The notes: generated from the sequence alone by a model not told the origin. A DNA stretch of 64,000 bases from Flavobacterium pokkalii (GCF_014596575.1 NZ_NASZ01000024.1:1-64000), one strand, 5' to 3'. Positions 25,382 to 33,416 are shown, numbered from the stretch's first letter. Numbers and translations are program-made.

Positions 25382-27313
25382 ATGAAAAAAAACGAGAAAC
25401 TATTTTCCTTAGTTGTTTTATTTTTTTTGTTGTTTGGTGTCAATAATATTTTGGCGCAGCAAACAGTAAATTCGAACAAAACTGAGTGGTTTGATCCCGA
25501 AAAACCGGCAACAACTTTTTGTAATCCAATAAACATTGGTTACAATTATACGACTTATAATCATAATGGAATTCCGGTTTCGCGGCGTTCCAGTGCCGAT
25601 CCGGTTATCATTACCTATAAAGGCGAATATTATTTATTTGCGACTAATCAGGCAGGATTTTTTTGGAGTAAAGATATGTCCGATTGGAATTTTGTTTACG
25701 GAAGTTTTCAAAGACAACCCGGCGATGACGACCAGTGTGCTCCGGCAGCCTGGGTGGTAAATGATACTTTGTTTTATGTGGGTTCTACCTGGAAACGAGA
25801 CCATCCTATCTGGAAAACGGCTAATCCAAAATCCGGAAGATGGACTCGTCATGTAAATCAGGCGATGTTGCCCACATGGGATCCCGCTATTTTTCAGGAT
25901 GATGATAAAAAAGTGTATATGTATTATGGTTCCAGTGGAAAATTACCTTTGGTAGGTGTTGAGGTTGATTACAAAACCTGGTTACCAAAAGGGAATCAGG
26001 CAGATTATGCAAAATTATACGAAGCAACAGAGGTTGAGGATATTCAGCATCCGTATGGAGAGGCTAAGGTGGTCGTTGGTTTAGATCCTTCGCAACATGG
26101 ATGGGAGCGTTTTGGACCTAATAATGATATGGAACCCGCGCCTTGGGGAAATTTTATAGAAGGAGCCTGGATGACTAAGCATAATGGTAAATATTACATG
26201 CAATATGGTGCTCCGGCAACGGAATTTAAAGGTTATGCAAACGGCGTTCATGTTGGTAATCATCCTCTTGGCCCTTTTGTTTATCAAAAACATAATCCGA
26301 TGTCATATAAACCGGGCGGATTTGTAATAGGAGCGGGACACGGAAATACTTTCGCTGATAATTACGGAAATTATTGGAATACAGGAACCTGTAAAATTTC
26401 CATTAAAGATCGTTTTGAACGTCGTATTGATATGTTTCCTGCCGGATTTGATAAAGATGATGTCATGTATTCTATTACCGCTTATGGTGATTTTCCAATT
26501 GTGTTGCCTACAAGTCAGCGTAATCAGACTAGCGGAGCGTCTTCAGGCTGGATGTTACTTTCTTATAAAAAACCGGTAAGCGTTTCTTCTTTTGAAGAAT
26601 GTATGGAAGTTGAAACTAACAGAATGGATAATGGCGAAAAAAAAGTATTCGAGAGATTTTGTTACAATTCTGAAAATTTAACCGACGAAAATATTCAAAC
26701 GTATTGGTCGGCTAAAACGGCTAGCCCTGGTGAATGGCTTCAAATAGATTTAGGACGACCAATGGAAATCAACGCTTTACAAATTAATTATGCCGATCAT
26801 AAAGCCACGCAATACAATAAAGCGATGGATATTTATTATCAGTATAAAATTTACATGTCAGATGACGTTCAAAATTGGACTTTGGTGGTGGATAAATCAA
26901 AAAATGATAAAGATGTACCTCATGATTATGTAGAATTAAGCAAACCATTTAAAGCACGTTTTATAAAAATGCTTAATGTTCATAATGCTTCCGGACTGTT
27001 TGCTATTTCTGATTTCAGGGTTTTTGGAAATGGTTTGGCAAATAAGCCAAAAGCTGTTTCTTCGTTTAAGGTTGACCGAAATCAATTAGATTCCAGGAAT
27101 GCAATGATTTCTTGGAAAAAACAAAATGATGCTGTTGGTTATACAATTTATTATGGAATTGCTCCGGATAAATTATATAATAATATTATGGTTTATGGAG
27201 ATAATTCGTATGATTTTAGAGGTTTAGATAAAGGAACGACTTATTATTTTACTATTGAAGCTTTTAATGAAAATGGTATTGGTAAAAAAAATAAAATCAT
27301 TGTAGTTAAATAA
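25382..27313 (+). CDS. GH43 family glycoside hydrolase with F5/8C and Fn3 domains
   Basis: A 643-residue exported protein (signal peptide ending LAQQ). The N-terminal five-bladed propeller of family 43 spans about 45-380 with candidate catalytic residues Asp73 (SADPVIITYKGEYYLF), an Asp in TWDPAIFQDDDKKVYMYYG and Glu260 (IEGAWMTKHNGKYYMQYG). A discoidin F5/8 type C module follows at about 415-550 (TYWSAKTASPGEWLQIDLGRPMEINALQINY, RFIKMLNVHN), then a fibronectin III module to the end. GH43 usually covers arabinofuranosidases, xylosidases and galactan- or galactofuranose-active enzymes, so it does not obviously match a pure beta-1,2-glucan target. It is the last gene of the PUL and converges with a histidine kinase gene. 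Confidence 0.88.
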   Translation: MKKNEKLFSLVVLFFLLFGVNNILAQQTVNSNKTEWFDPEKPATTFCNPINIGYNYTTYNHNGIPVSRRSSADPVIITYKGEYYLFATNQAGFFWSKDMSDWNFVYGSFQRQPGDDDQCAPAAWVVNDTLFYVGSTWKRDHPIWKTANPKSGRWTRHVNQAMLPTWDPAIFQDDDKKVYMYYGSSGKLPLVGVEVDYKTWLPKGNQADYAKLYEATEVEDIQHPYGEAKVVVGLDPSQHGWERFGPNNDMEPAPWGNFIEGAWMTKHNGKYYMQYGAPATEFKGYANGVHVGNHPLGPFVYQKHNPMSYKPGGFVIGAGHGNTFADNYGNYWNTGTCKISIKDRFERRIDMFPAGFDKDDVMYSITAYGDFPIVLPTSQRNQTSGASSGWMLLSYKKPVSVSSFEECMEVETNRMDNGEKKVFERFCYNSENLTDENIQTYWSAKTASPGEWLQIDLGRPMEINALQINYADHKATQYNKAMDIYYQYKIYMSDDVQNWTLVVDKSKNDKDVPHDYVELSKPFKARFIKMLNVHNASGLFAISDFRVFGNGLANKPKAVSSFKVDRNQLDSRNAMISWKKQNDAVGYTIYYGIAPDKLYNNIMVYGDNSYDFRGLDKGTTYYFTIEAFNENGIGKKNKIIVVK

Positions 27314-27350
27314 TTGAATTAAGGATAATTTCATTTTTTTGTTCAAAAAA

Positions 27351-28451
27351 TTAACTCTTAAAAGTTATAGTAAAAGTCGCCCCTTCATTTATTGTACTGT
27401 CAAGTGTAATTTGACCTCCTAAAGTTGTAATTTGATTGTAAACAAGATATAATCCAATTCCGTTGCTGTCGTTATGATTGCTAAACTTTTGGTGCAAACC
27501 AAAGACTTTATCTTTCACTTTGTCCATGTCAAATCCGATTCCGTTGTCCGAAATAATCAATTGTGTTTTACCGTTATTTATTTTTGAACGAATAGCAATC
27601 GAGGCTAAAGTATTTGGTTTAGCATATTTTATGGAGTTGGTAATTAAATTCAAAAAGATACTTTTGAGATAAGATTTATTGAAATTAATTTTTTGAACTT
27701 CCGAAAAATCTACGCTAATAGAAGCTTCTGAGTTTTGAATTAAAGAATTGATAGAAAGAAAAACTTCATCCAAAGTATCTTTTAAATCAATTTCCTCCAG
27801 TTGTGTTTCACTTTGATTTTGAGCGTTTAAAAGCTTGATGTATTCGTTTAAACTTTCTTTTAAAGTATCTGCTGTGGTTTTAAGAATATTGATAAACTCC
27901 AGCGTTTCTTCGTTTTTAATATCTTCGGTTTCCATCAAATCAAAAATCGCCAGCATATTGTTTACCGGTGATCGTAAATCATGTGCAGTTGAATAACTCA
28001 GTTGTTTGAATTCGTTGTTGATTTCGGTGAGTTTTTTGAGATGTAGTTTTCGTTCTTTTTCTAATTCTTTTTTGTGAGTAATATTTTTTGCAACGGCATA
28101 GATAAGTTGCTCTTCTTCAATAGGAATGGATGTCCATAAAAGCCATACAATTTGTCCGCTTTTGGTTAAATACCTGTTTTCAAAATCGAATAAAGGAATT
28201 CGGATTCTGAGTTCATTTCGTGCCGTATTAGTTCTTTCTTTATCACTTTGGTAGACAAAATCATTAATAGGGCGTGCAAATAATTCTTCTTCGCTGTATT
28301 CTAAGACTTTAGAAACCGCCGGATTGATTCTTTTGAAATAACCATCGTATCCGGCCACACAAAATAAATCATGAGAACTGTCAAAAAATTTTTCGAAGTT
28401 ATTAAAAGCATCAAGAGTATTGAGAATGGCTTTTTCTTTGTTTTTAGTCAT
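27351..28451 (-). CDS. PAS-domain sensor histidine kinase
   Basis: A 366-residue cytosolic histidine kinase with no membrane segment. A PAS/PAC sensor lies at about 20-130 (SSHDLFCVAGYDGYFKRINPAVSKVLEYSEEELF), a short coiled coil at 130-150, the HisKA H-box STAHDLRSPVNNML with His157, and the HATPase domain with N-box (NLITNSIKYA), G1 (ISDNGIGFDMDKV), F-box and G2 (GIGLYLVYNQ). It phosphorylates a response regulator that is not encoded nearby. It converges with the PUL, 37 bp from the GH43 stop. A -7 element TACTTTTG on the minus strand at 28518-28525 is a possible promoter. Confidence 0.93.
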   Translation of the reverse strand: MTKNKEKAILNTLDAFNNFEKFFDSSHDLFCVAGYDGYFKRINPAVSKVLEYSEEELFARPINDFVYQSDKERTNTARNELRIRIPLFDFENRYLTKSGQIVWLLWTSIPIEEEQLIYAVAKNITHKKELEKERKLHLKKLTEINNEFKQLSYSTAHDLRSPVNNMLAIFDLMETEDIKNEETLEFINILKTTADTLKESLNEYIKLLNAQNQSETQLEEIDLKDTLDEVFLSINSLIQNSEASISVDFSEVQKINFNKSYLKSIFLNLITNSIKYAKPNTLASIAIRSKINNGKTQLIISDNGIGFDMDKVKDKVFGLHQKFSNHNDSNGIGLYLVYNQITTLGGQITLDSTINEGATFTITFKS

Positions 28452-28517
28452 AAATATTTACTACAACAGGCATATTACAAGTAAATAGGTTTGCAAGAGA
28501 TTTGGGGAATCTTTAAA

Positions 28518-28525
28518 CAAAAGTA
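28518..28525 (-). promoter_or_regulatory. -7 element TACTTTTG for the PAS histidine kinase
   Basis: An exact TAnnTTTG match on the minus strand, 66 nt from the kinase start at 28451. No TTG at the -33 distance. Confidence 0.4.
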
Positions 28526-28580
28526 ATTTTTTTTTGGAACTGAGCAGTATTTATTTGTCTTTTAGTGCTGTTTTTTAGTA

Positions 28581-28615
28581 TAAAAAAAGAGGTTTGTAAT
28601 AAAAATAACAAACCT
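28581..28615 (-). terminator. Terminator of the outer-membrane protein gene
   Basis: Stem AGGTTTGT/ACAAACCT (28590-28597 and 28608-28615) is followed on the minus strand by CTTTTTTTA. It lies 37 bp past the stop at 28652. Confidence 0.8.
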
Positions 28616-28651
28616 ATGTATAGTAAAAAAAATAGTCTTGAAAGAATTGAA

Positions 28652-29494
28652 TTATATTTTAAAAATTCCTCCAAAAGCTATAATTCGTTGGAAAAAGAAG
28701 AAATCCTGAGCCGCTTTGTCTGTTGGACTTTGCGTAGTTCGGATGTCCTGCATGTTGATGTAACCGCCTTTTAATTCTCCCTGAAGGTAAAAATGTTTAA
28801 AGAAGGTAAAATTCAAACCTGCTTTTGCCGAAAGACCATATCCGGAAACGTGAAAATCATCATGACGTTCTTTCCCTAGTAAAGTAGTATTCGTTCGAGG
28901 ATATAAAAGACCGGCACCCAAACCTTCTGTTAAGTTAATTTGCACTTTGTCGGTATTGGGAAGTTTAAATAAAGAAGAAATGTCATCAAATCTTGAAACC
29001 TCTGTATGAACGTAATTTAAACCGTCTGTGTGTTCGTACATCAAGAATTCAGGTGTCATTTCCTTCAATTCATGATTGTAAGTTCCATCAAATTCAGAAC
29101 CAATATTGATGTTTCCGTTAACTTTAGCCATTTGATTTTGTGTCATCACATATTTCATGTGATCCACACCTACAGTTACGCTGTAATGGTCGCTGAAGAA
29201 ATATCCCAAACGGAAATTGGTTTGTGGGATAGTCATTCGGGAAGGATTAATATAATCAATATGCCAACCTTTTGGTTTATCGTGGGCTTTCATATTTTCT
29301 ACGGTAAAATTATAACCGTCACCTTTAAAAGTAACATCCGATTTTGTGTAGCTTTCGCGATTTCCTCCCCAGCTAATAAAGAATTTTCCTTTGTTGTGAG
29401 CGGTATATTTGTCCTGAACTTTTATTTCTTCCTGTGCGCTCAGATTGTTCACAAATAAAAAAGCAACAAAGGCAGCAGTAATTAATTTTTTCAC
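28652..29494 (-). CDS. Uncharacterised outer-membrane beta-barrel-like protein
   Basis: A 280-residue exported protein with a clear signal peptide (MKKLITAAFVAFLFVNNLSAQ). I do not recognise a named family. The sequence alternates polar and hydrophobic residues (FFISWGGNRESYTKSDVTFKGDGYNFTVENM, FRLGYFFSDHYSVTVGVDHMKYVM, LSAKAGLNFTFFKHFYLQGELKGGYINMQDI) and ends in a terminal-strand-like IIAFGGIFKI, all typical of a small outer-membrane barrel. It lies 22 bp downstream of kdsA on the same strand, so it is probably cotranscribed with this lipopolysaccharide-precursor gene. A role in the outer membrane is likely; anything more is guesswork. Confidence 0.75.
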   Translation of the reverse strand: MKKLITAAFVAFLFVNNLSAQEEIKVQDKYTAHNKGKFFISWGGNRESYTKSDVTFKGDGYNFTVENMKAHDKPKGWHIDYINPSRMTIPQTNFRLGYFFSDHYSVTVGVDHMKYVMTQNQMAKVNGNINIGSEFDGTYNHELKEMTPEFLMYEHTDGLNYVHTEVSRFDDISSLFKLPNTDKVQINLTEGLGAGLLYPRTNTTLLGKERHDDFHVSGYGLSAKAGLNFTFFKHFYLQGELKGGYINMQDIRTTQSPTDKAAQDFFFFQRIIAFGGIFKI

Positions 29495-29516
29495 GATTTA
29501 TTTATAGAATTAAAGA

Positions 29517-30335
29517 TTAGAATGCGTTAACTGTTTTTCTGATAGCGACTAATTTGGTCATCAGATCTTCAAAATAATCTAAGTGCAACATATTAGCGCC
29601 ATCACTTTTGGCATTAGCTGGGTCAAAATGTGTTTCGATAAAAATTCCATCTACACCAACAGCAATTCCGGCTTTGGCAATAGTTTCAATCATATCGGGA
29701 CGACCTCCGGTAACTCCGGCAGTTTGATTAGGTTGTTGTAACGAATGGGTAACATCCAGTACGGTTGATGCATATTGTTGCATGGTAGGAATCCCTCTGA
29801 AATCTACAATCATATCCTGATAACCAAACATCGTTCCGCGATCCGTAACCATTACATTTTGATTGTTGCAGTCCAATACTTTTTGTACGGCGTGTTTCAT
29901 ACTTTCCGGACTCATAAATTGTCCTTTTTTCAGGTTGACTGTTTTTCCTGTGTTGGCAGCAGCCACAACCAAATCCGTTTGACGAACTAAGAAGGCAGGA
30001 ATTTGTAAAACATCAACGTATTGAGCTGCTTTATCAGCATCTTCATTGGTGTGGATGTCCGTTACCGTTGGAATATGAAAAGTTTCAGAAACTTTTCGAA
30101 GGATTTTTAAGGCTTTTTCATCGCCAATTCCTGAAAAACTGTCAATTCGGGAACGATTGGCTTTTTTGAAAGAACCTTTAAAAACATAAGGAATTTGTAA
30201 TTTATCAGTAATGCCAACAATTTTTTCGGCAATACGCAAAGCCATTTCTTCTCCTTCAATGGCGCACGGACCTGAAAGCAAAAAGAAATTACCACTTTCG
30301 GCATGCTTAATTTGGGGAATATTTTGTATGTTCAT
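29517..30335 (-). CDS. kdsA: 3-deoxy-8-phosphooctulonate synthase (KDO-8-P synthase)
   Basis: A 272-residue enzyme condensing arabinose 5-phosphate with phosphoenolpyruvate to KDO 8-phosphate, for the lipopolysaccharide inner core. Key segments are LLSGPCAIEGEE, FKGSFKKANRSRIDSFSGIGDEKAL, DIHTNEDADKAAQYVDVLQIPAFLVRQTDL, VNLKKGQFMSPESM, VTDRGTMFGYQDMIVDFRG, THSLQQPN and GIFIETHFDP. Cys24 in SGPCAIE is the metal-binding cysteine of the metal-dependent class; the E. coli-type metal-independent enzymes have Asn there. A -7 element TACCTTTG lies 20 nt upstream. It leads a likely two-gene transcript with the outer-membrane protein. Confidence 0.98.
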   Translation of the reverse strand: MNIQNIPQIKHAESGNFFLLSGPCAIEGEEMALRIAEKIVGITDKLQIPYVFKGSFKKANRSRIDSFSGIGDEKALKILRKVSETFHIPTVTDIHTNEDADKAAQYVDVLQIPAFLVRQTDLVVAAANTGKTVNLKKGQFMSPESMKHAVQKVLDCNNQNVMVTDRGTMFGYQDMIVDFRGIPTMQQYASTVLDVTHSLQQPNQTAGVTGGRPDMIETIAKAGIAVGVDGIFIETHFDPANAKSDGANMLHLDYFEDLMTKLVAIRKTVNAF

Positions 30336-30354
30336 AGGTGATTTTTTGAAGTTG

Positions 30355-30362
30355 CAAAGGTA
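30355..30362 (-). promoter_or_regulatory. kdsA: -7 element TACCTTTG for kdsA
   Basis: The minus strand reads TACCTTTG, matching TAnnTTTG exactly, 19 nt upstream of the kdsA ATG. Confidence 0.65.
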
Positions 30363-30432
30363 GTTATGATTTGCGACTTGACGTTTTAAAATTCTATTTT
30401 TTTGATATTGAAATTCTGGTGAAAAAAGATTT

Positions 30433-30963
30433 TTATGGATTGATTTTTTTAATGCTTAATCCCATTGGGCACATTAAAAATCCTTTTTCGTAAATATTCA
30501 GATATAAGGTAATTGGTTTTTTTTGACCTTCCCATCGAATCTCATAAACATTTAAAAAACCCGCTCCCATAGAAGTTCTTTTGGAAGGAAAAGGGCAGCA
30601 GGTTTCCATTTTCGTATAGGTGATTTTTTCCCCTTTGGGACCTGCCAGCGCGTTTAGAAAACGCTCTTCGTTTAACTGTTCGTTGTTTGTGTTGTAGTAA
30701 AATATATTGATAGGGTAGTCTTTGTTGTAACCGTATTTTTTGTCTTTACTGTATTCGGTAATAATAAAGGTGTTTTCTCTGGAAAGTTTAGGGATAGGCG
30801 CGTTATTATTTACATTTTTCAAGGTTGATTTTGTGCTGATACAGGAACTGCTCAAGAACATTAAAACTAATACAGCAATTAATTTTTTAGTGATTATAAA
30901 CAGTACAAGCTTTTTATTTTCTTGTAATTTTTTACGCAAATTAGATATAACTAATGATTTCAT
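30433..30963 (-). CDS. Uncharacterised lipoprotein upstream of kdsA
   Basis: A 176-residue protein with an unusually long basic N-terminus (MKSLVISNLRKKLQENKK), a hydrophobic segment, and a lipobox-like FLSSSC (Cys41), so probably a membrane-anchored lipoprotein. The mature part has a cysteine pair (METCCPFPSKRTSMGAGFLNVYEIRWEG) and ends GFLMCPMGLSIKKI. I know similar small Flavobacterium lipoproteins from the vicinity of kdsA, but no function. A real start further inside is possible if the first 18 residues are not translated, though no in-frame ATG precedes the hydrophobic run. A -7 element lies about 53 nt upstream. Confidence 0.65.
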   Translation of the reverse strand: MKSLVISNLRKKLQENKKLVLFIITKKLIAVLVLMFLSSSCISTKSTLKNVNNNAPIPKLSRENTFIITEYSKDKKYGYNKDYPINIFYYNTNNEQLNEERFLNALAGPKGEKITYTKMETCCPFPSKRTSMGAGFLNVYEIRWEGQKKPITLYLNIYEKGFLMCPMGLSIKKINP

Positions 30964-31015
30964 AAAATTAAATTAATTTCGAAATAGAGAAAATCTGTGG
31001 TATTTAATTGTCTTA

Positions 31016-31023
31016 CAAAGATA
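31016..31023 (-). promoter_or_regulatory. -7 element TATCTTTG for the lipoprotein gene
   Basis: An exact TAnnTTTG match on the minus strand, giving a leader of about 45 nt for the gene starting at 30963. Confidence 0.55.
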
Positions 31024-31127
31024 TTGAGAACTTCAAAGTTTAGCGTACTTTTTTGCTTTTTTTTGAATTGAAAAGGTGTTTTTTGCCTTATGTAACATTT
31101 CTCACACTCAATTGAAAACGTAGTGCT

Positions 31128-31135
31128 TAACTTTG
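31128..31135 (+). promoter_or_regulatory. -7 element TAACTTTG for the YeeE/YedE pair
   Basis: An exact TAnnTTTG match 17 nt before the ATG at 31153. The nearest upstream TTG (31112) is only 13 nt away, shorter than the usual 17-23. Confidence 0.55.
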
Positions 31136-31152
31136 CATAAAAATAATAGAAT

Positions 31153-31710
31153 ATGGAATTAATTTATCATACCTGGTCTTGGTATATTTCAGGTTTTTTA
31201 ATTGGTTTAGTGATGCTAAGCTTAATTTTTTTCGGGAAAAATTTCGGAATGTCATCTAATTTGCGAACCTTATGCAGTTTGGCAGGAGCCGGAAAAAAAG
31301 TGCCTTTTTTTGATTGGGATTGGAAATCACAACGTTGGAATCTGGCGGTGTTAGCCGGAGCGATGTTAGGCGGTTTTGTAGCTACACATTATTTAAGTGA
31401 TGCTTCGAATGTTGCTATCAATCCCAAAACTATTGAGCAGCTGCAAACCATGAATATCGATGCACCCAATGGAAAATTAATGCCCGATGCGCTTTTCTCT
31501 AATCAGGTTTTCGAATCTCCAAAGTCAATTTTGATTTTAATTATTGCGGGAATAATGATAGGTTTTGGTTCCCGTTATGCCGGAGGATGTACTTCAGGTC
31601 ATGCTATTTCGGGCTTGAGTAATTTACAGCTTCCTTCTTTAAAAGCCGTTATTGGATTTTTTATCGGCGGATTGATAATGGTTCATTTTATTTTACCCTT
31701 AATTCTATAA
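31153..31710 (+). CDS. YeeE/YedE family membrane protein (first half of pair)
   Basis: A 185-residue inner-membrane protein of the YeeE/YedE (DUF395) family, linked to uptake of thiosulfate or other sulfur (or selenium) compounds. Hydrophobic helices lie at about 8-28, 62-82, 121-140 and 160-183. The conserved family cysteine is in GFGSRYAGGCTSGHAISGLS. Full-length YeeE proteins are about twice as long. Here the second half is the next gene, so the channel is probably a heterodimer. Its own -7 element is 17 nt upstream. Confidence 0.88.
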   Translation: MELIYHTWSWYISGFLIGLVMLSLIFFGKNFGMSSNLRTLCSLAGAGKKVPFFDWDWKSQRWNLAVLAGAMLGGFVATHYLSDASNVAINPKTIEQLQTMNIDAPNGKLMPDALFSNQVFESPKSILILIIAGIMIGFGSRYAGGCTSGHAISGLSNLQLPSLKAVIGFFIGGLIMVHFILPLIL

Positions 31711-31713
31711 AGT

Positions 31714-32127
31714 ATGAAATTGATAAAGTTTATTTTAGTTGGATTTATTTTCGGAATTGTTTTAACCAAAGCCGAGGCCGTTTCCTGGTATCGCATTTAT
31801 GAAATGTTTCAGTTTCAGTCTTTCCACATGTACGGTATCATTATGGTTGCAGTGTTAACGGGACTTATTGGAATTCAGATCATTAAAAAATATAATTTAA
31901 AAGATTTTTCGGGAGCTCCAATTTGTATTCCGGATAAAGAGCCTGCAACGGTACGTTATATTGTAGGGGGGATTATTTTTGGTTTAGGATGGGCTTTGGC
32001 CGGATCCTGTCCGGGACCGATATTTATTCTGGTTGGAGCCGGTTTTACCAGTGTAATTTTAGTTTTACTGGGAGCTTTGATAGGAACCTTTATTTACGGT
32101 GCTTTTAAAGACAAATTACCTCATTAA
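31714..32127 (+). CDS. YeeE/YedE family membrane protein (second half, DUF6691-like)
   Basis: A 137-residue partner of the preceding gene, three bases after its stop. Four hydrophobic segments are visible, with the matching cysteine motif FGLGWALAGSCPGPIFILVGAG, the counterpart of GGCTSGH in the first half. Such two-gene YeeE/YedE systems often sit near rhodanese or persulfide dioxygenase genes; none is here. The transported compound cannot be determined. A strong bidirectional terminator follows. Confidence 0.87.
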   Translation: MKLIKFILVGFIFGIVLTKAEAVSWYRIYEMFQFQSFHMYGIIMVAVLTGLIGIQIIKKYNLKDFSGAPICIPDKEPATVRYIVGGIIFGLGWALAGSCPGPIFILVGAGFTSVILVLLGALIGTFIYGAFKDKLPH

Positions 32128-32144
32128 TTTGTTTTTCAGTTATA

Positions 32145-32183
32145 AAAAAAAGCATTTTCTAAATTTCAGAAAATGCTTTTTTT
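32145..32183. terminator. Bidirectional terminator between the YeeE pair and clpS
   Basis: A perfect 16-bp stem (32145-32160 against 32168-32183) has a 7-nt loop; the core GCATTTTCT/AGAAAATGC is flanked by A7 and T7. It can end transcription from both converging units. Confidence 0.92.
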
Positions 32184-32202
32184 ATGGGTATAATTATTTT
32201 AA

Positions 32203-32478
32203 TTAAATGATTTCAGCGCTCAAACCGGCTTCTAAAAGTTGCGTACATTGTGGTTTTAATTTATCCATTGAACCTGTTTTTACCGTACATTTTCCATTGT
32301 AATGAACAATTAAGGAACATTGTTCGGCTTGTTCAGGAGTGTGTTCACAAACGCGCATTAAGGTTTCAATTACGTGATCAAAAGTATTTACATCGTCATT
32401 ATAAAGTACAATTTCATTGTTTTTTGTAATAACTTCCTGAACGCTTATTCTTTCTCTAACTTTTTCTTTCGTACTCAT
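32203..32478 (-). CDS. clpS: ATP-dependent Clp protease adaptor ClpS
   Basis: A 91-residue adaptor that binds the ClpA/ClpC N-domain and delivers N-degron substrates. The core shows VLYNDDVNTFDHVIETLMRVCEHTPEQAEQCSLIVHYNGKCTVKTG, with the substrate-pocket residues of the (N/Y)NDD..T motif and the conserved HxxG-like (HYNGK) region. The length is normal. It is downstream of prmA on the same strand, separated by 46 bp, a common neighbour pair in Flavobacteriia. Confidence 0.95.
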   Translation of the reverse strand: MSTKEKVRERISVQEVITKNNEIVLYNDDVNTFDHVIETLMRVCEHTPEQAEQCSLIVHYNGKCTVKTGSMDKLKPQCTQLLEAGLSAEII

Positions 32479-32524
32479 TGTAATCGCTTTTAATACTTTT
32501 AAATATTTGATTTTTAACAGAGTA

Positions 32525-33358
32525 CTAATTTACGTATTTTAAGGAAACCCAGTTGTTTCTTTCGAATTTTTTAACATAAGTCAACCCTTTTTCGGTACAG
32601 GCAGCATCAATAAAAGGAATGTCTTCATTGTAGAAACCACTTAGTAATAAGGTTCCTTTTGGATTTAAACAGTCCACATAAGCCTGCATGTCATTCAACA
32701 AAATGTTTCTGTTGATATTGGCAATAATCAAATCGTATTTTTTATCTTTTAACAAAGAAGCATCGCCTTCATAAATACTAATATTTGTACAATTGTTGTG
32801 CTCGGCATTTTCAATCGAGTTCAAATAACACCAGTTGTCAATATCAATCGCATCAATAGGTTGTGCGCCTTTCATTTCGGCAAGAATAGCCAAAATTGCT
32901 GTTCCGCAACCCATATCCAGAGTTTTCATTCCGGTTACATCCATTTCTAAAAGATGTTGAATCATCATGTGTGTGGTTTCATGATGTCCGGTACCAAAAC
33001 TCATTTTAGGTTCGATTAGAATATCAAATTCAGCATTCGTTTTTGGGTGAAATGGCGCTCTCACATGACATCTTCCGTCCACATCAATCGGTTCAAAGTT
33101 TTTTTCCCATTCTTCATTCCAGTTTACCTGTTCGATTTCTTCGTAAGTATAATCAATTTCAAATTCTTCCGAATGGAGTATGTGTACGTTTTCCAAAATC
33201 ATTTCGTCCCATAAATCTTTTTGTACAAAGGCAGAAATTCCGGTTTCGGTTTCAGTAAAACTTTCAAAGGCTAATTCGCCCAATTCGGCAATTAAAATTT
33301 CTGAACCCAGTTCTTTTGGTTCAATGCTAAAATGGTAGGCGATATAAATATTTGACAT
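32525..33358 (-). CDS. prmA: Ribosomal protein L11 methyltransferase
   Basis: A 277-residue SAM-dependent methyltransferase that trimethylates ribosomal protein L11. The N-terminal substrate-recognition domain (1-100) is followed by the Rossmann domain with the family hallmarks IEPKMSFGTGHHETTHMMIQ, TLDMGCGTAILAILAEMKGA (SAM loop), IDIDNWCYLNSIENAEHN and IIANINRNILL (the N-I-N catalytic region). A -7 element TACCTTTG lies 18 nt upstream; tpiA precedes it but has its own terminator at 33417. Confidence 0.96.
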   Translation of the reverse strand: MSNIYIAYHFSIEPKELGSEILIAELGELAFESFTETETGISAFVQKDLWDEMILENVHILHSEEFEIDYTYEEIEQVNWNEEWEKNFEPIDVDGRCHVRAPFHPKTNAEFDILIEPKMSFGTGHHETTHMMIQHLLEMDVTGMKTLDMGCGTAILAILAEMKGAQPIDAIDIDNWCYLNSIENAEHNNCTNISIYEGDASLLKDKKYDLIIANINRNILLNDMQAYVDCLNPKGTLLLSGFYNEDIPFIDAACTEKGLTYVKKFERNNWVSLKYVN

Positions 33359-33375
33359 AAAATTTAATTTTTTGC

Positions 33376-33383
33376 AAAGGTAG
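33376..33383 (-). promoter_or_regulatory. prmA: -7 element TACCTTTG for prmA
   Basis: An exact TAnnTTTG match on the minus strand, 17 nt from the prmA ATG, downstream of the tpiA terminator. Confidence 0.65.
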
Positions 33384-33416
33384 TATTTCTCTTTGATGAA
33401 ATTAGAAAAATAAAAA

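Noticed and set aside
28565-28774. Small plus-strand reading frame of 69 codons
   Set aside because: It crosses the minus-strand terminator and the 3' end of the outer-membrane protein gene; no start signal or recognisable sequence.
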